The notes under the pieces: model-generated | What the model saw: the letters and a program-made list of their open reading frames with translations, nothing else | What the model was told of the DNA's origin: nothing | Database searches by the model: none | Part shown: positions 33,265-40,937 of the stretch, piece by piece | How positions within the stretch are numbered: the stretch's first letter is position 1 | Layout: every line of letters begins with the position of its first letter | Assembly (NCBI GenBank): GCA_002342415.1 | Contig: DDPY01000056.1 | Coordinates: 892 to 64,891, forward strand | Length of the DNA stretch: 64,000 bases | Direction: 5' to 3' | DNA from: Prevotella sp. UBA2456 | GTDB taxonomy: Bacteria; Bacteroidota; Bacteroidia; Bacteroidales; Bacteroidaceae | Translations under genes and position numbers: made by a program

Positions 33265-36234
33265 TTAGAATCGTCCTCCACGACCGCCGCCGAAGCCGCC
33301 GCCACCAAAACCGCGACCGCCTCCAAAGCCGCCTCGCCCGCCACGGCCCTCACGGCCCTCACGTCCGCCAGGCCCGCGCATATTGGACATGCCCCCGAAG
33401 ATATTGAGTTTGTAGATGACATGAACCATCGCATAGTTGGTAATGGCATTATACTCAGTATCGCTTCGCTGCATGGCCGTAATAGCGCGGCTGAAGGTTG
33501 ACTGCTGGTGCAGAATGTCGTAGAACTGCAGGGTCACCGTGAGCGCATTGCCACGCAGGAACGACTGCGACAGCTGCGCATTCCAGATGAGCTCGTTGGT
33601 GTTCATCGAGGCATCATTGTATCCTCGCCGCGAGTTCATGTTCAGGCCGGTAGACAACTGGCTGCCCCAGGGGGCTGTCAGCATCACGTTGGCACCATAC
33701 GAGAAGGTCCAGGTGTCAAGGTTGTTGTTCTCCTGCAACACGCTGCGGGCATGCATATATTCGAGCTGTCCGTTGAGTTCGAACTCGAGCCAGTCATTAC
33801 GGAAGCTTCCTGCCAGCCGCTCGCCGATGGTAGTAGTGCGCGTGGTCGACTTCTGCGAGTCGCTATTGCGGTCGACACTCACATAGCCCACATTGTTGGC
33901 ATAGCGCAGGGTGGTGAAGGTGTTGACATTGAAGAGTCCCGTAGAGTCGATGGCAGTATTGAACATGAACATTCCGAAGGCATTCCAGTTGCCGTCGATA
34001 TTCTCAGGGCGCGTAGTGCGGCCACCCGTAGCCTCATCGTAGGTCACCATGTTGGAGATGCTGTTGCTCGTGGTCGAGAAGTTCAGGTGGGCCATGATGC
34101 TGCGCTGGTGGCTCTGGATATAGTTGTTATAGAACAGGCGCAGGTTCTGGGTGAACGAGGGCTTCAGTCCCGGGTTACCCTTGCGGATGTTCAGGGGATT
34201 GGAGTCGTCGGTGATGTCGAGCAGGTCGGTCATCGAGGGCTGGCTGCTGTTGGCCCGATAGGTCAGGCGCAGCTGGCTCACCTTCGAGATTTTCCAGCGG
34301 AAGTCGGCAGTAGGGGCGAAGTTGGTGACCGTGCGCGTGGTGTCGGCATGTACGCCCTGATAGTCCTGAATGAAGTGCGACTTCTGGGGCATCACCTGGA
34401 AACCCACATTGAAGTTATAGTCCTTGCGGGTGACACGCAGAGCCACCTCTGCCGTATGGATGTAGTTCTTATATTCGGAGAAGCGGCTCAGATTGTCGCT
34501 GAGGTAGTTATCCAACGGTCTGCCACCCAGCAGGCTAAGATAGCTGTCCCAGTCGCGATAGGCAGGGACGACACTGAAGAAGGGCAGTCCTAAGCGGCTG
34601 AAATCATAAGTATCGCGGTCGCTCTTGGTGTACTTGTACTGATAGCGGTAGGAGAACTGCAGATAGACGCGGTCGAAGATAGGCTCGCTATAGGTGGCAC
34701 GAATGTTGTAGTCCCAGTTCTTGGTAGGCGTGACGGCATAGCGGTTGGCCTGATAGACGGAGTCATTGGCAAACTGATAGTAGTTCACCGAGTCGTTGGA
34801 CATCGAACGGCTCATGCCCTCGCCATAGTTAGCCCCGATGCGCAGCATGATATTACGGCCATTGCTGCTCAAGCGGCGGTTGATCTGTCCCCAGCCGCCT
34901 ACCGACTTCGAGTCGCTGTAGGTGATCGAGTTGCTCAGGTTGCTGTTCTTCACGATGCCCTCGTCCAGCAGCTGGTCCAACTGTGTCAGCGGGTTGGTGA
35001 TGCCGCGGATGCCATAGGGGTCGGCACTGAAGGTGGCACTGGTGCCCTCGCTCAAGCCATCATTAGAGTTGTAGCGGAACTGCGGACGGAACATGATATT
35101 GGTCAGCGAGTCGGGAGTCCACTCCAGTCGCATGCGCGCATCCCAGCTGTTGCTGCGGGTCTTGTTGCTATTGAGGCTGTTGCCGAAGGTGGACGACGAA
35201 TTAGTCATGAAGTTCTCGGTAGAGCGGCGCACTACAGCATCGCCGTTGCTATGATTCCAGCGCACACTACCGTCGAGCTTCAGTTTGCCCTTCTGCTCGT
35301 AGTTCAGGTTCACACCCGTCATCTTGGTCGCGGTAAGGCCCTGACGGCCACCACCGAAGCGGCCACCGCCCGTGCTGAAGCCCATGTCGTTCACATTGTT
35401 GGCACTCGACATGAAGAATAGCTTCATGTTGTCCTTCATCCAGCCACCAAAGAGGCGACCGCTATAGCGTTTCCTGGTACCCGCCGCCAGGTCGGCATTG
35501 AGCATCACGCCCTTGTTCATGCCCCGCTTGATGCCAAAGTCGAGCACCGTCTCTTCCTCGCCGTCATCGACACCGCTCACTCGCGCTTGGTCGCTCTTCT
35601 GGTCATAGGCTTTGACGCGTTCTATGATAGAGGTGGGCAGGTTCTTCATGGCAGTCTTCGTGTCGCCCGTCATAAACTCCTTGCCATCCACCATAATCTT
35701 CTTCACCTCCTTGCCGTTGATGGTAATCTTGCCGTCATCATCAACCTGGGCTCCCGGCAAGCGCTTCACCAGCTCCTCGACCACCGAACCCTCGGGTGTG
35801 CGATAGGCCGAGGCATTATAGACAAAGGTGTCGGCCTTCAGGGTCACCTTGGCAGCCTGTCCGGTCACGGTAGCACCCTTCAGCATGATGGCATCGGGAC
35901 TCATGGCAATAGTGCCCATCGGCACATTCTTCTCGCCGCTCACGTTGATGCGCTTGGTATAGGGTTTGAAACCCACACAGGTGACCTGCACAATAAAACG
36001 GCCTGCCGAAGGAGCTTTCAGGGTGAACTTTCCGTCCAACCCGGTCAGCGCACCCTTGACAAGCGTGCTGTCGGTACGCATCAGTTTAACTGTAGCCTGG
36101 GGCAGAGCCTCGTCTGTCTCGCTCTCCACCACTGTACCGGTCACATTGCGCTGAGCCATCACGGCCACAGCCACAAACGGCATCAGCATGAGTAACAATA
36201 GCCGTCTCATATTTATCCTGTTTCTTCTTTTCAT
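33265..36234 (-). CDS. Outer-membrane beta-barrel protein with carboxypeptidase-like N-domain and Gly/Arg-rich tail
   Basis: 989 residues. Signal peptide (MRRLLLLMLMPFVAVAVMAQ; the start may be eight codons downstream at 36210), carboxypeptidase-regulatory-like domain (VTGTVVESETDEALPQATV, ~30-115), plug-like region (ADTFVYNASAYRTPEGSVVEEL, GKEVKKIMVDGKEF), then a barrel of the OMP_b-brl_3 type. No classical SusC linker and no SusD partner. The last ~35 residues are almost only Gly, Arg and Phe (RGG/FGGG repeats). Location next to a Fur-family gene suggests metal-responsive uptake or envelope function; that is inference. Confidence 0.83.
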   Translation of the reverse strand: MKRRNRINMRRLLLLMLMPFVAVAVMAQRNVTGTVVESETDEALPQATVKLMRTDSTLVKGALTGLDGKFTLKAPSAGRFIVQVTCVGFKPYTKRINVSGEKNVPMGTIAMSPDAIMLKGATVTGQAAKVTLKADTFVYNASAYRTPEGSVVEELVKRLPGAQVDDDGKITINGKEVKKIMVDGKEFMTGDTKTAMKNLPTSIIERVKAYDQKSDQARVSGVDDGEEETVLDFGIKRGMNKGVMLNADLAAGTRKRYSGRLFGGWMKDNMKLFFMSSANNVNDMGFSTGGGRFGGGRQGLTATKMTGVNLNYEQKGKLKLDGSVRWNHSNGDAVVRRSTENFMTNSSSTFGNSLNSNKTRSNSWDARMRLEWTPDSLTNIMFRPQFRYNSNDGLSEGTSATFSADPYGIRGITNPLTQLDQLLDEGIVKNSNLSNSITYSDSKSVGGWGQINRRLSSNGRNIMLRIGANYGEGMSRSMSNDSVNYYQFANDSVYQANRYAVTPTKNWDYNIRATYSEPIFDRVYLQFSYRYQYKYTKSDRDTYDFSRLGLPFFSVVPAYRDWDSYLSLLGGRPLDNYLSDNLSRFSEYKNYIHTAEVALRVTRKDYNFNVGFQVMPQKSHFIQDYQGVHADTTRTVTNFAPTADFRWKISKVSQLRLTYRANSSQPSMTDLLDITDDSNPLNIRKGNPGLKPSFTQNLRLFYNNYIQSHQRSIMAHLNFSTTSNSISNMVTYDEATGGRTTRPENIDGNWNAFGMFMFNTAIDSTGLFNVNTFTTLRYANNVGYVSVDRNSDSQKSTTRTTTIGERLAGSFRNDWLEFELNGQLEYMHARSVLQENNNLDTWTFSYGANVMLTAPWGSQLSTGLNMNSRRGYNDASMNTNELIWNAQLSQSFLRGNALTVTLQFYDILHQQSTFSRAITAMQRSDTEYNAITNYAMVHVIYKLNIFGGMSNMRGPGGREGREGRGGRGGFGGGRGFGGGGFGGGRGGRF

Positions 36235-36343
36235 ACGGACTTAAGACGCGCCCGAAGTCCGAAAGTTTAATGCAGCGGGTATAAAATTGATGTAAAATCT
36301 ACAATTATCCGACTTTTTCGATACGAGTTACACTTTTTTATCG

Positions 36344-36351
36344 TAATTTTG
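36344..36351 (+). promoter_or_regulatory. aroB: -7 element directly in front of aroB (leaderless start)
   Basis: TAATTTTG ends 7 nt before the aroB ATG at 36359. In Bacteroidetes transcription starts about 5-8 nt after this element, so the mRNA should begin at or within a base or two of the start codon. A -33 element is not clear. Confidence 0.6.
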
Positions 36352-36358
36352 CACACCG

Positions 36359-37408
36359 ATGGAAGCACAGAAAGTTATTATCTCACAAGATTTGGAACAG
36401 GCACTGAGTCAGGCCATTGCCGAGTGCAAGCACGACCGCCTGTTTGTACTGACAGACGAGACTACACGGCAGCTATGTCTGCCCGTCGTGGCCGGCTATG
36501 CGTGTATGCAGCCTGCACAGACCATCACCATCGGAGCTACCGACACCCACAAGACCTTAGAGTCGGTGGGGCATGTCTGGAGCGAGCTGCAGCGCATGGG
36601 GGCCACCCGCCACTCGCTGATGGTCAACCTCGGAGGCGGCATGGTGACCGACTTAGGAGGCTTTGCTGCCTCGACCTTCAAGCGGGGCATCGCCTTTATC
36701 AATATCCCCACCACCCTGCTGTCGATGGTAGATGCGAGTGTCGGCGGCAAGACGGGCTTCAACTTCGGAGGACTGAAGAATGAAATTGGCGTGTTCAACA
36801 ATGCCCACTCGGTGATTCTCGACACCCTGTTCCTGAAGACCATGGACAGCGAGAACCTCCTGTCTGGCTATGCCGAAATGCTGAAGCACGGACTCATCAG
36901 CACCGAGGCCATGTGGACAGAACTGCTTCGTTTCTCACCGCTCACCACTCAGCTCTCACCGCTCACCAAGATGGTGGCCGACAGCGTAGCCGTCAAGCAG
37001 CGCATCGTATTGGAAGACCCCACCGAACAGGGCATCCGCAAGGCACTCAACCTGGGACATACCGCCGGGCATGCCTTCGAGTCGCTGGCTCTGGAGCGGA
37101 AGCCCGTGCTGCACGGCTATGCCGTAGCATGGGGCATCGTGGTCGAGCTGTTCCTGTCGTGCATCAAGACGGGCTTCCCGCAAGACAAGATGCGGCAGAC
37201 GGTAGCCTACATCCACGAGCACTACGGACGGATGACCATCACCTGCGACGACTATCCCCGACTGCTCGAGCTGATGCATCACGACAAAAAGAACACGGGT
37301 GCCGACATCAATTTCACCCTTTTGGGCAACATCGGCGACATCCGCATCAACCAGACGGCTACCGAGGAGGAAATCAAGGAAGCCCTGGACTTTTACCGCG
37401 AGGGCTGA
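36359..37408 (+). CDS. aroB: 3-dehydroquinate synthase
   Basis: 349 residues. NAD-binding GGGMVTDLGGFAASTFKRG, IPTTLLSMVDASVGGKTGFN, metal ligands in LKHGLI..E and NLGHTAGHAFE. It makes 3-dehydroquinate in the shikimate pathway that feeds chorismate, the precursor used by the men genes downstream. The next in-frame Met is about 48 codons on and would delete part of the nucleotide fold, so this start is secure. The 3' end overlaps menE (opposite strand) by 35 bp. Confidence 0.95.
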   Translation: MEAQKVIISQDLEQALSQAIAECKHDRLFVLTDETTRQLCLPVVAGYACMQPAQTITIGATDTHKTLESVGHVWSELQRMGATRHSLMVNLGGGMVTDLGGFAASTFKRGIAFINIPTTLLSMVDASVGGKTGFNFGGLKNEIGVFNNAHSVILDTLFLKTMDSENLLSGYAEMLKHGLISTEAMWTELLRFSPLTTQLSPLTKMVADSVAVKQRIVLEDPTEQGIRKALNLGHTAGHAFESLALERKPVLHGYAVAWGIVVELFLSCIKTGFPQDKMRQTVAYIHEHYGRMTITCDDYPRLLELMHHDKKNTGADINFTLLGNIGDIRINQTATEEEIKEALDFYREG

Positions 37409-38390
37409 CAAGCCGCTCTGCCTCGTGGCGGGCGGGTTTGCCTGTCTCCGTCAGAGGGATATGGGCTACGGTCTGTATCCATCGGGGCACCCAGTATTTG
37501 GGCAGATGCTCGCGACAGAGAGCGAGGATTTCCGCCGTCTCTGCCGACTCTGTGAGCAGCACCACCTGTTCACCCAAGCGTTCATCGGGAGCTTTTGTAA
37601 TCAGAAACGGTACACTCAGATGGGGGCGCAGCAGCCGTTCCACCTCTTCTATCTGTATCTTAATGCCACCCGAGCATATCACATTATCCTTACGGCCCAA
37701 GATGCGGAAGCGAGGGGCAACCTCACCGTCTGCCCTCTCCAAAGGGAGGGGATGCTCGAGTTCGGCTATATCGTTGGTCACTAACAGTCCCTCATGAACG
37801 GCGGGAGCATCGATGACCAGGCAGCCCTCCTCGCTGAGTGACACCCGTACTCCCTCGAAGGGCGTGTACCACTCCGAGGCCTCTGGGCCGTTCAGCCGTC
37901 GCAGGGCAATATGCGAGAGGGTCTCCGTCATCCCATAGGTGCTCCACAGCTGGTTGGGGAGTCCTGCCAGTTCACGGGCAAGTGCCTCATCAATAGCCCC
38001 GCCGCCGATGATGAGATGGCGAATCTTGAGCAGCCGTTCGCGTCCCGCTGCATCGTGCAGCAGATTCCACACCTGCAAGGGTACCATGGCAGCAAAGTCT
38101 ACTGCACCTTCCCAATAGGGGGTGCCCGTAGGGGGTACTGCCGTCAGCCGGAGTCCACAAGTCAGGGCGCGCACCACCATCATCTTACCAGCAATATAGT
38201 CGAGGGGCATGCAGAGCAGGGCAGTATCACCCTCGTGGAGTCCCAAGAAGCGGCAGGTGATACGTGCCGAGGCTTCCATGCGCCGTTTCTCCACCCACAT
38301 CGGCTTCGGCTGTCCTGTCGAGCCACTGGTGTGTACTAACACCGTCGGGCGGTCATTATGCCACTCGGCTAAGAATGTTTCGAGATCCAT
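37374..38390 (-). CDS. menE: o-Succinylbenzoate-CoA ligase
   Basis: 338 residues, an ANL-superfamily adenylate-forming enzyme. P-loop-like VLVHTSGSTGQPKPM (~17-31), STYGMTETLSHIA, GRKDNVICSGGIKIQIEEVE and a C-terminal lysine in PLTETGKPARH. It is shorter than E. coli MenE because the N-terminal subdomain is reduced, common in Bacteroidetes. It activates o-succinylbenzoate for ring closure by MenB. Start overlaps the menC end by 22 bp; the 3' end overlaps aroB. Confidence 0.9.
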   Translation of the reverse strand: MDLETFLAEWHNDRPTVLVHTSGSTGQPKPMWVEKRRMEASARITCRFLGLHEGDTALLCMPLDYIAGKMMVVRALTCGLRLTAVPPTGTPYWEGAVDFAAMVPLQVWNLLHDAAGRERLLKIRHLIIGGGAIDEALARELAGLPNQLWSTYGMTETLSHIALRRLNGPEASEWYTPFEGVRVSLSEEGCLVIDAPAVHEGLLVTNDIAELEHPLPLERADGEVAPRFRILGRKDNVICSGGIKIQIEEVERLLRPHLSVPFLITKAPDERLGEQVVLLTESAETAEILALCREHLPKYWVPRWIQTVAHIPLTETGKPARHEAERLVSPRGKSPGLP

Positions 38391-39433
38391 AGCTGACTGC
38401 CGCGTATCTCCAACGGCATGGGTATATTATCTGTAAACAACTGTCCAGTGCCCAGTCCCTGAGGCATCGTGATAGGGCCACCATAGACCGACGAGGCAAA
38501 CTGGGCTATCGCATTCAGTCCGATATTACTCTCGAGGGCCGAGGTAATCCACGAGCCTATCTGCATGTCACGGGCTATCTCTATCCACTCCCGGCAGCCC
38601 GTCATGCCTCCATGCAACGAGGGTTTCAGGATGATGTAGCGCGGCTTGATGATGTTCAGCAGCTGGCGCTTCTGCTCAGGATCGTTGATGCCTATCAGCT
38701 CCTCGTCGAGGGCGATAGGCAGCGGAGCCTCGCGACACAGCTCACCCATATTCGCCCACTGTCCGGCAGCGATGGGCTGTTCGATGGAGTGCAGGGCATA
38801 CTGCGACAACAGTTCGAGCTTATAGAGTGCCTCGTCAAAGGGGAAGGCTCCATTGGCATCGACACGCAGCTGCAGCGCCATCGGACCGTAGTGGCTGCGC
38901 AACTCGCGCAACAGGTCCATCTCGGCATCGAAGTCGATGGCCCCAATCTTCAGTTTGACACAGCGGAAGCCCTGTTGCAGCTTCTGCTCCATGCGCTGGT
39001 GCATCTCCTCGTAGCTGCCCATCCACACCAGTCCGTTGATGGGGATACCCTCCTCACCCCGGCTGAAGGCGGTGTCGAACAAGCGGTGAGGAGCATGCGG
39101 CGTGCGCTGCGCACTCTGCAAATCGAGTAGTGCCGTCTCCAGCCCGAAGAGCATCGAGGGATAGTCGCGCATCGACTCGAAGAATACCGATACCGCTTCG
39201 TCTCCCTCTTGAAGGGCGGCAGCAAATTCTTCACTCTTCGCTCTTAACCTTTCACCATAGTCAGGCAGGTCGTCACAACTGAGCTGGGGCAGCGGTGCAC
39301 ACTCCCCCACTCCGACGGAAGTGCCGTCGGACACAGTAACGAGCCATATCTTTCTCTCGGTATACACCCCCCGGCTCGTGCCGGCAGGCTGCTTGAAATG
39401 CAGCAAGCGCTGCTCAATATCTATCTTATACAT
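38369..39433 (-). CDS. menC: o-Succinylbenzoate synthase
   Basis: 354 residues, enolase superfamily. The catalytic set is visible: VKLKIG (KxK), RVDANGAF, HSIEQP, ALDEEL and the far-side lysine in YIILKPSL. It dehydrates SHCHC to o-succinylbenzoate. Start is 56 bp after menB with a hairpin and repeated motif between; it overlaps menE and so is probably coupled to it. Confidence 0.92.
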   Translation of the reverse strand: MYKIDIEQRLLHFKQPAGTSRGVYTERKIWLVTVSDGTSVGVGECAPLPQLSCDDLPDYGERLRAKSEEFAAALQEGDEAVSVFFESMRDYPSMLFGLETALLDLQSAQRTPHAPHRLFDTAFSRGEEGIPINGLVWMGSYEEMHQRMEQKLQQGFRCVKLKIGAIDFDAEMDLLRELRSHYGPMALQLRVDANGAFPFDEALYKLELLSQYALHSIEQPIAAGQWANMGELCREAPLPIALDEELIGINDPEQKRQLLNIIKPRYIILKPSLHGGMTGCREWIEIARDMQIGSWITSALESNIGLNAIAQFASSVYGGPITMPQGLGTGQLFTDNIPMPLEIRGSQLWISKHS

Positions 39434-39444
39434 AGTAACTCTTT

Positions 39445-39489
39445 TTTAAAGACAGATATTATGTTAATCTGTCTTTATATTACTCTGTC
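39445..39489 (-). repeat. Intercistronic hairpin and repeated motif between menB and menC
   Basis: On the minus strand AAAGACAGAT..ATCTGTCTTT forms a 10-bp stem (39448-39474 region) followed by A-rich sequence. The motif AAAGACAGATTAACATAAT, preceded by GACAGAGTAA, recurs with one change between menF and menD (44436-44470). It may affect mRNA processing or relative expression in the operon. Confidence 0.75.
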
Positions 39490-40347
39490 TTACGGGATTT
39501 GTGGATATTTGTCAAAATCGGGTTTGCGCTTCTCCAAGAATGCCTTGCCGCCCTCCTGGGCCTCATCTAAGAAGTAGTAGAGCATCGTGGCATCACCCGC
39601 CAGCTGCTGGATGCCCGCCTGACCGTCCAGCTCGGCATTCAGTCCGGCCTTGATCATGCGCAGTGCGATGGGCGAGTGCAGCATCATCTGCTGTGCCCAG
39701 CGCACACATTCGTCCTCCAGTTCGGCCAGCGGCACCACCTTGTTCACCATCCCCATCTGCTCAGCCTCACGGGCTGTGTACTGACGGCACATAAACCATA
39801 TCTCGCGCGCCTTCTTCTGTCCCACGATACGCGCCAGATAGCTCGAGCCAAAGCCGGCATCAAACGAGCCCACCTTGGGTCCCGTCTGTCCGAAGATAGC
39901 ATTCTCCGAGGCGATGGTCAGGTCGCACACCAGATGCAGCACATGTCCGCCTCCGATGGCATAGCCGTTCACCATCGCGATGACGGGCTTGGGCAGCCGC
40001 CGTATCTGCATCTGCACATCGAGCACCGACAGGCGGGGTACACCCTCCTCGTCGATATATCCGCCACGCCCCTTCACATGCATGTCGCCACCCGAGCAGA
40101 AGGCGTGCTTCACGTCTTCCAGCCGCTGGCCCTCAGCCACCTCACTCATAGCCCCCGTCAGCAGCACCACACGGATGCGCTGCATCTCGCGCACCTGGGC
40201 AAAAGCCTGACTCAGCTCCAGTGTCGTCTTCGGAGTGAACGCATTGCGGTAGCGCGGGCGGTTGATGGTAATCTTGGCTATTCCCTCATACTCTTCGAAG
40301 CAAATCTCTTCGAACTTCCTAATCTCTTTCCATTGTCTCTTTTCCAT
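39490..40347 (-). CDS. menB: 1,4-Dihydroxy-2-naphthoyl-CoA synthase
   Basis: 285 residues from MEKRQWKEIRKFEEICFEEY. A longer in-frame start at 40368 lies on the -7 element itself and is therefore rejected. Crotonase fold with the MenB signatures AFCSGGDMHVKG, VNGYAIGGGHVLHLVCDLTIAS, GQTGPKVGSFDAGFGSSYLARIVGQKKAREIWFMCR. It closes the naphthoate ring of o-succinylbenzoyl-CoA. First gene of menB-menC-menE. Confidence 0.95.
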   Translation of the reverse strand: MEKRQWKEIRKFEEICFEEYEGIAKITINRPRYRNAFTPKTTLELSQAFAQVREMQRIRVVLLTGAMSEVAEGQRLEDVKHAFCSGGDMHVKGRGGYIDEEGVPRLSVLDVQMQIRRLPKPVIAMVNGYAIGGGHVLHLVCDLTIASENAIFGQTGPKVGSFDAGFGSSYLARIVGQKKAREIWFMCRQYTAREAEQMGMVNKVVPLAELEDECVRWAQQMMLHSPIALRMIKAGLNAELDGQAGIQQLAGDATMLYYFLDEAQEGGKAFLEKRKPDFDKYPQIP

Positions 40348-40366
40348 AATTCCAAGTTTTGGGTAC

Positions 40367-40397
40367 AAAGGTACGATTAAGTGAGCGAAAAGCCAAA
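40367..40397 (-). promoter_or_regulatory. Promoter of menBCE
   Basis: Minus-strand -33 TTTG (40394-40397), 19 nt, -7 TACCTTTG (40367-40374). The ~45-bp promoter region closely resembles that of typA (52832-52863), and a decayed third copy, -7 TACCTTTT, lies at about 40441-40470. Leader about 15 nt. Confidence 0.75.
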
Positions 40398-40502
40398 TTT
40401 ATTTGAGCTTTTCCGAACGGTAGTACCTTCTACGAAGTAAAAAGGTACGAATAAACGAGAGAAAAGCCAAACAAACTCAAGTCTTTTATGCTTTAGCCAG
40501 CT

Positions 40503-40633
40503 TTCAGCCTCCTTTTAGCCTGCTTATAGGCTGCTTATAGGCATACTCTTGAGCGAGGCAGTAAGCAGGCTGAAAGGAGGCTGAAAGGAGGCTGAAAGGA
40601 GGCTGAAAGGAGCCTAAAGCGAGCCTAAAGCGA
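40503..40633. repeat. 11-bp tandem repeats and large hairpin upstream of menB
   Basis: Two TGCTTATAGGC units (40521-40542) are followed by four GGCTGAAAGGA (40568-40611) and two GCCTAAAGCGA (40612-40633), all with an 11-bp period. The left part, 40503-40526, is complementary to 40562-40585 (one mismatch), so the region can fold into a 24-bp stem with a 35-nt loop. It is noncoding. From 40634 to 40834 I see nothing further except AT-rich sequence. Confidence 0.85.
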
Positions 40634-40834
40634 GCCTGAATACAAAAATATTACTTGTTAGAATAACCTGGAGCACCCGGATTTCCACTAAAAAAATTCA
40701 CTTCCCTGTCAACGAGGGTGACAATATGATTCCCTAAACCTTCAAAGAAGCGCTACATGAAGTTTTTAAAAGTCAGGCAGCCCACTCCAACATGACACGC
40801 ACCTTCGCCAGACAGCACTGCAGGGGTATCGGAT

Positions 40835-40895
40835 ATTCCACGGGGTGGAACATACAGTTCCACCGGGTGGAGCATGGTGTTCCACCCCATGGAAT
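40835..40895. repeat. Three palindromic TTCCAC..GTGGAA units in a row
   Basis: ATTCCACGGGGTGGAAC (40835-40851), GTTCCACCGGGTGGAGC (40857-40873) and GTTCCACCCCATGGAAT (40879-40895), 22 bp apart. Each is nearly self-complementary, and the outer two also pair with each other with one mismatch. A T-run follows on the plus strand. They lie just downstream of the nucleoside kinase stop (minus strand) and could end its transcript or bind a dimeric protein. Confidence 0.8.
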
Positions 40896-40937
40896 GTTTT
40901 TTATGCTGAGCATAAAGGTAAAAAGGCCTCTTCTGGG

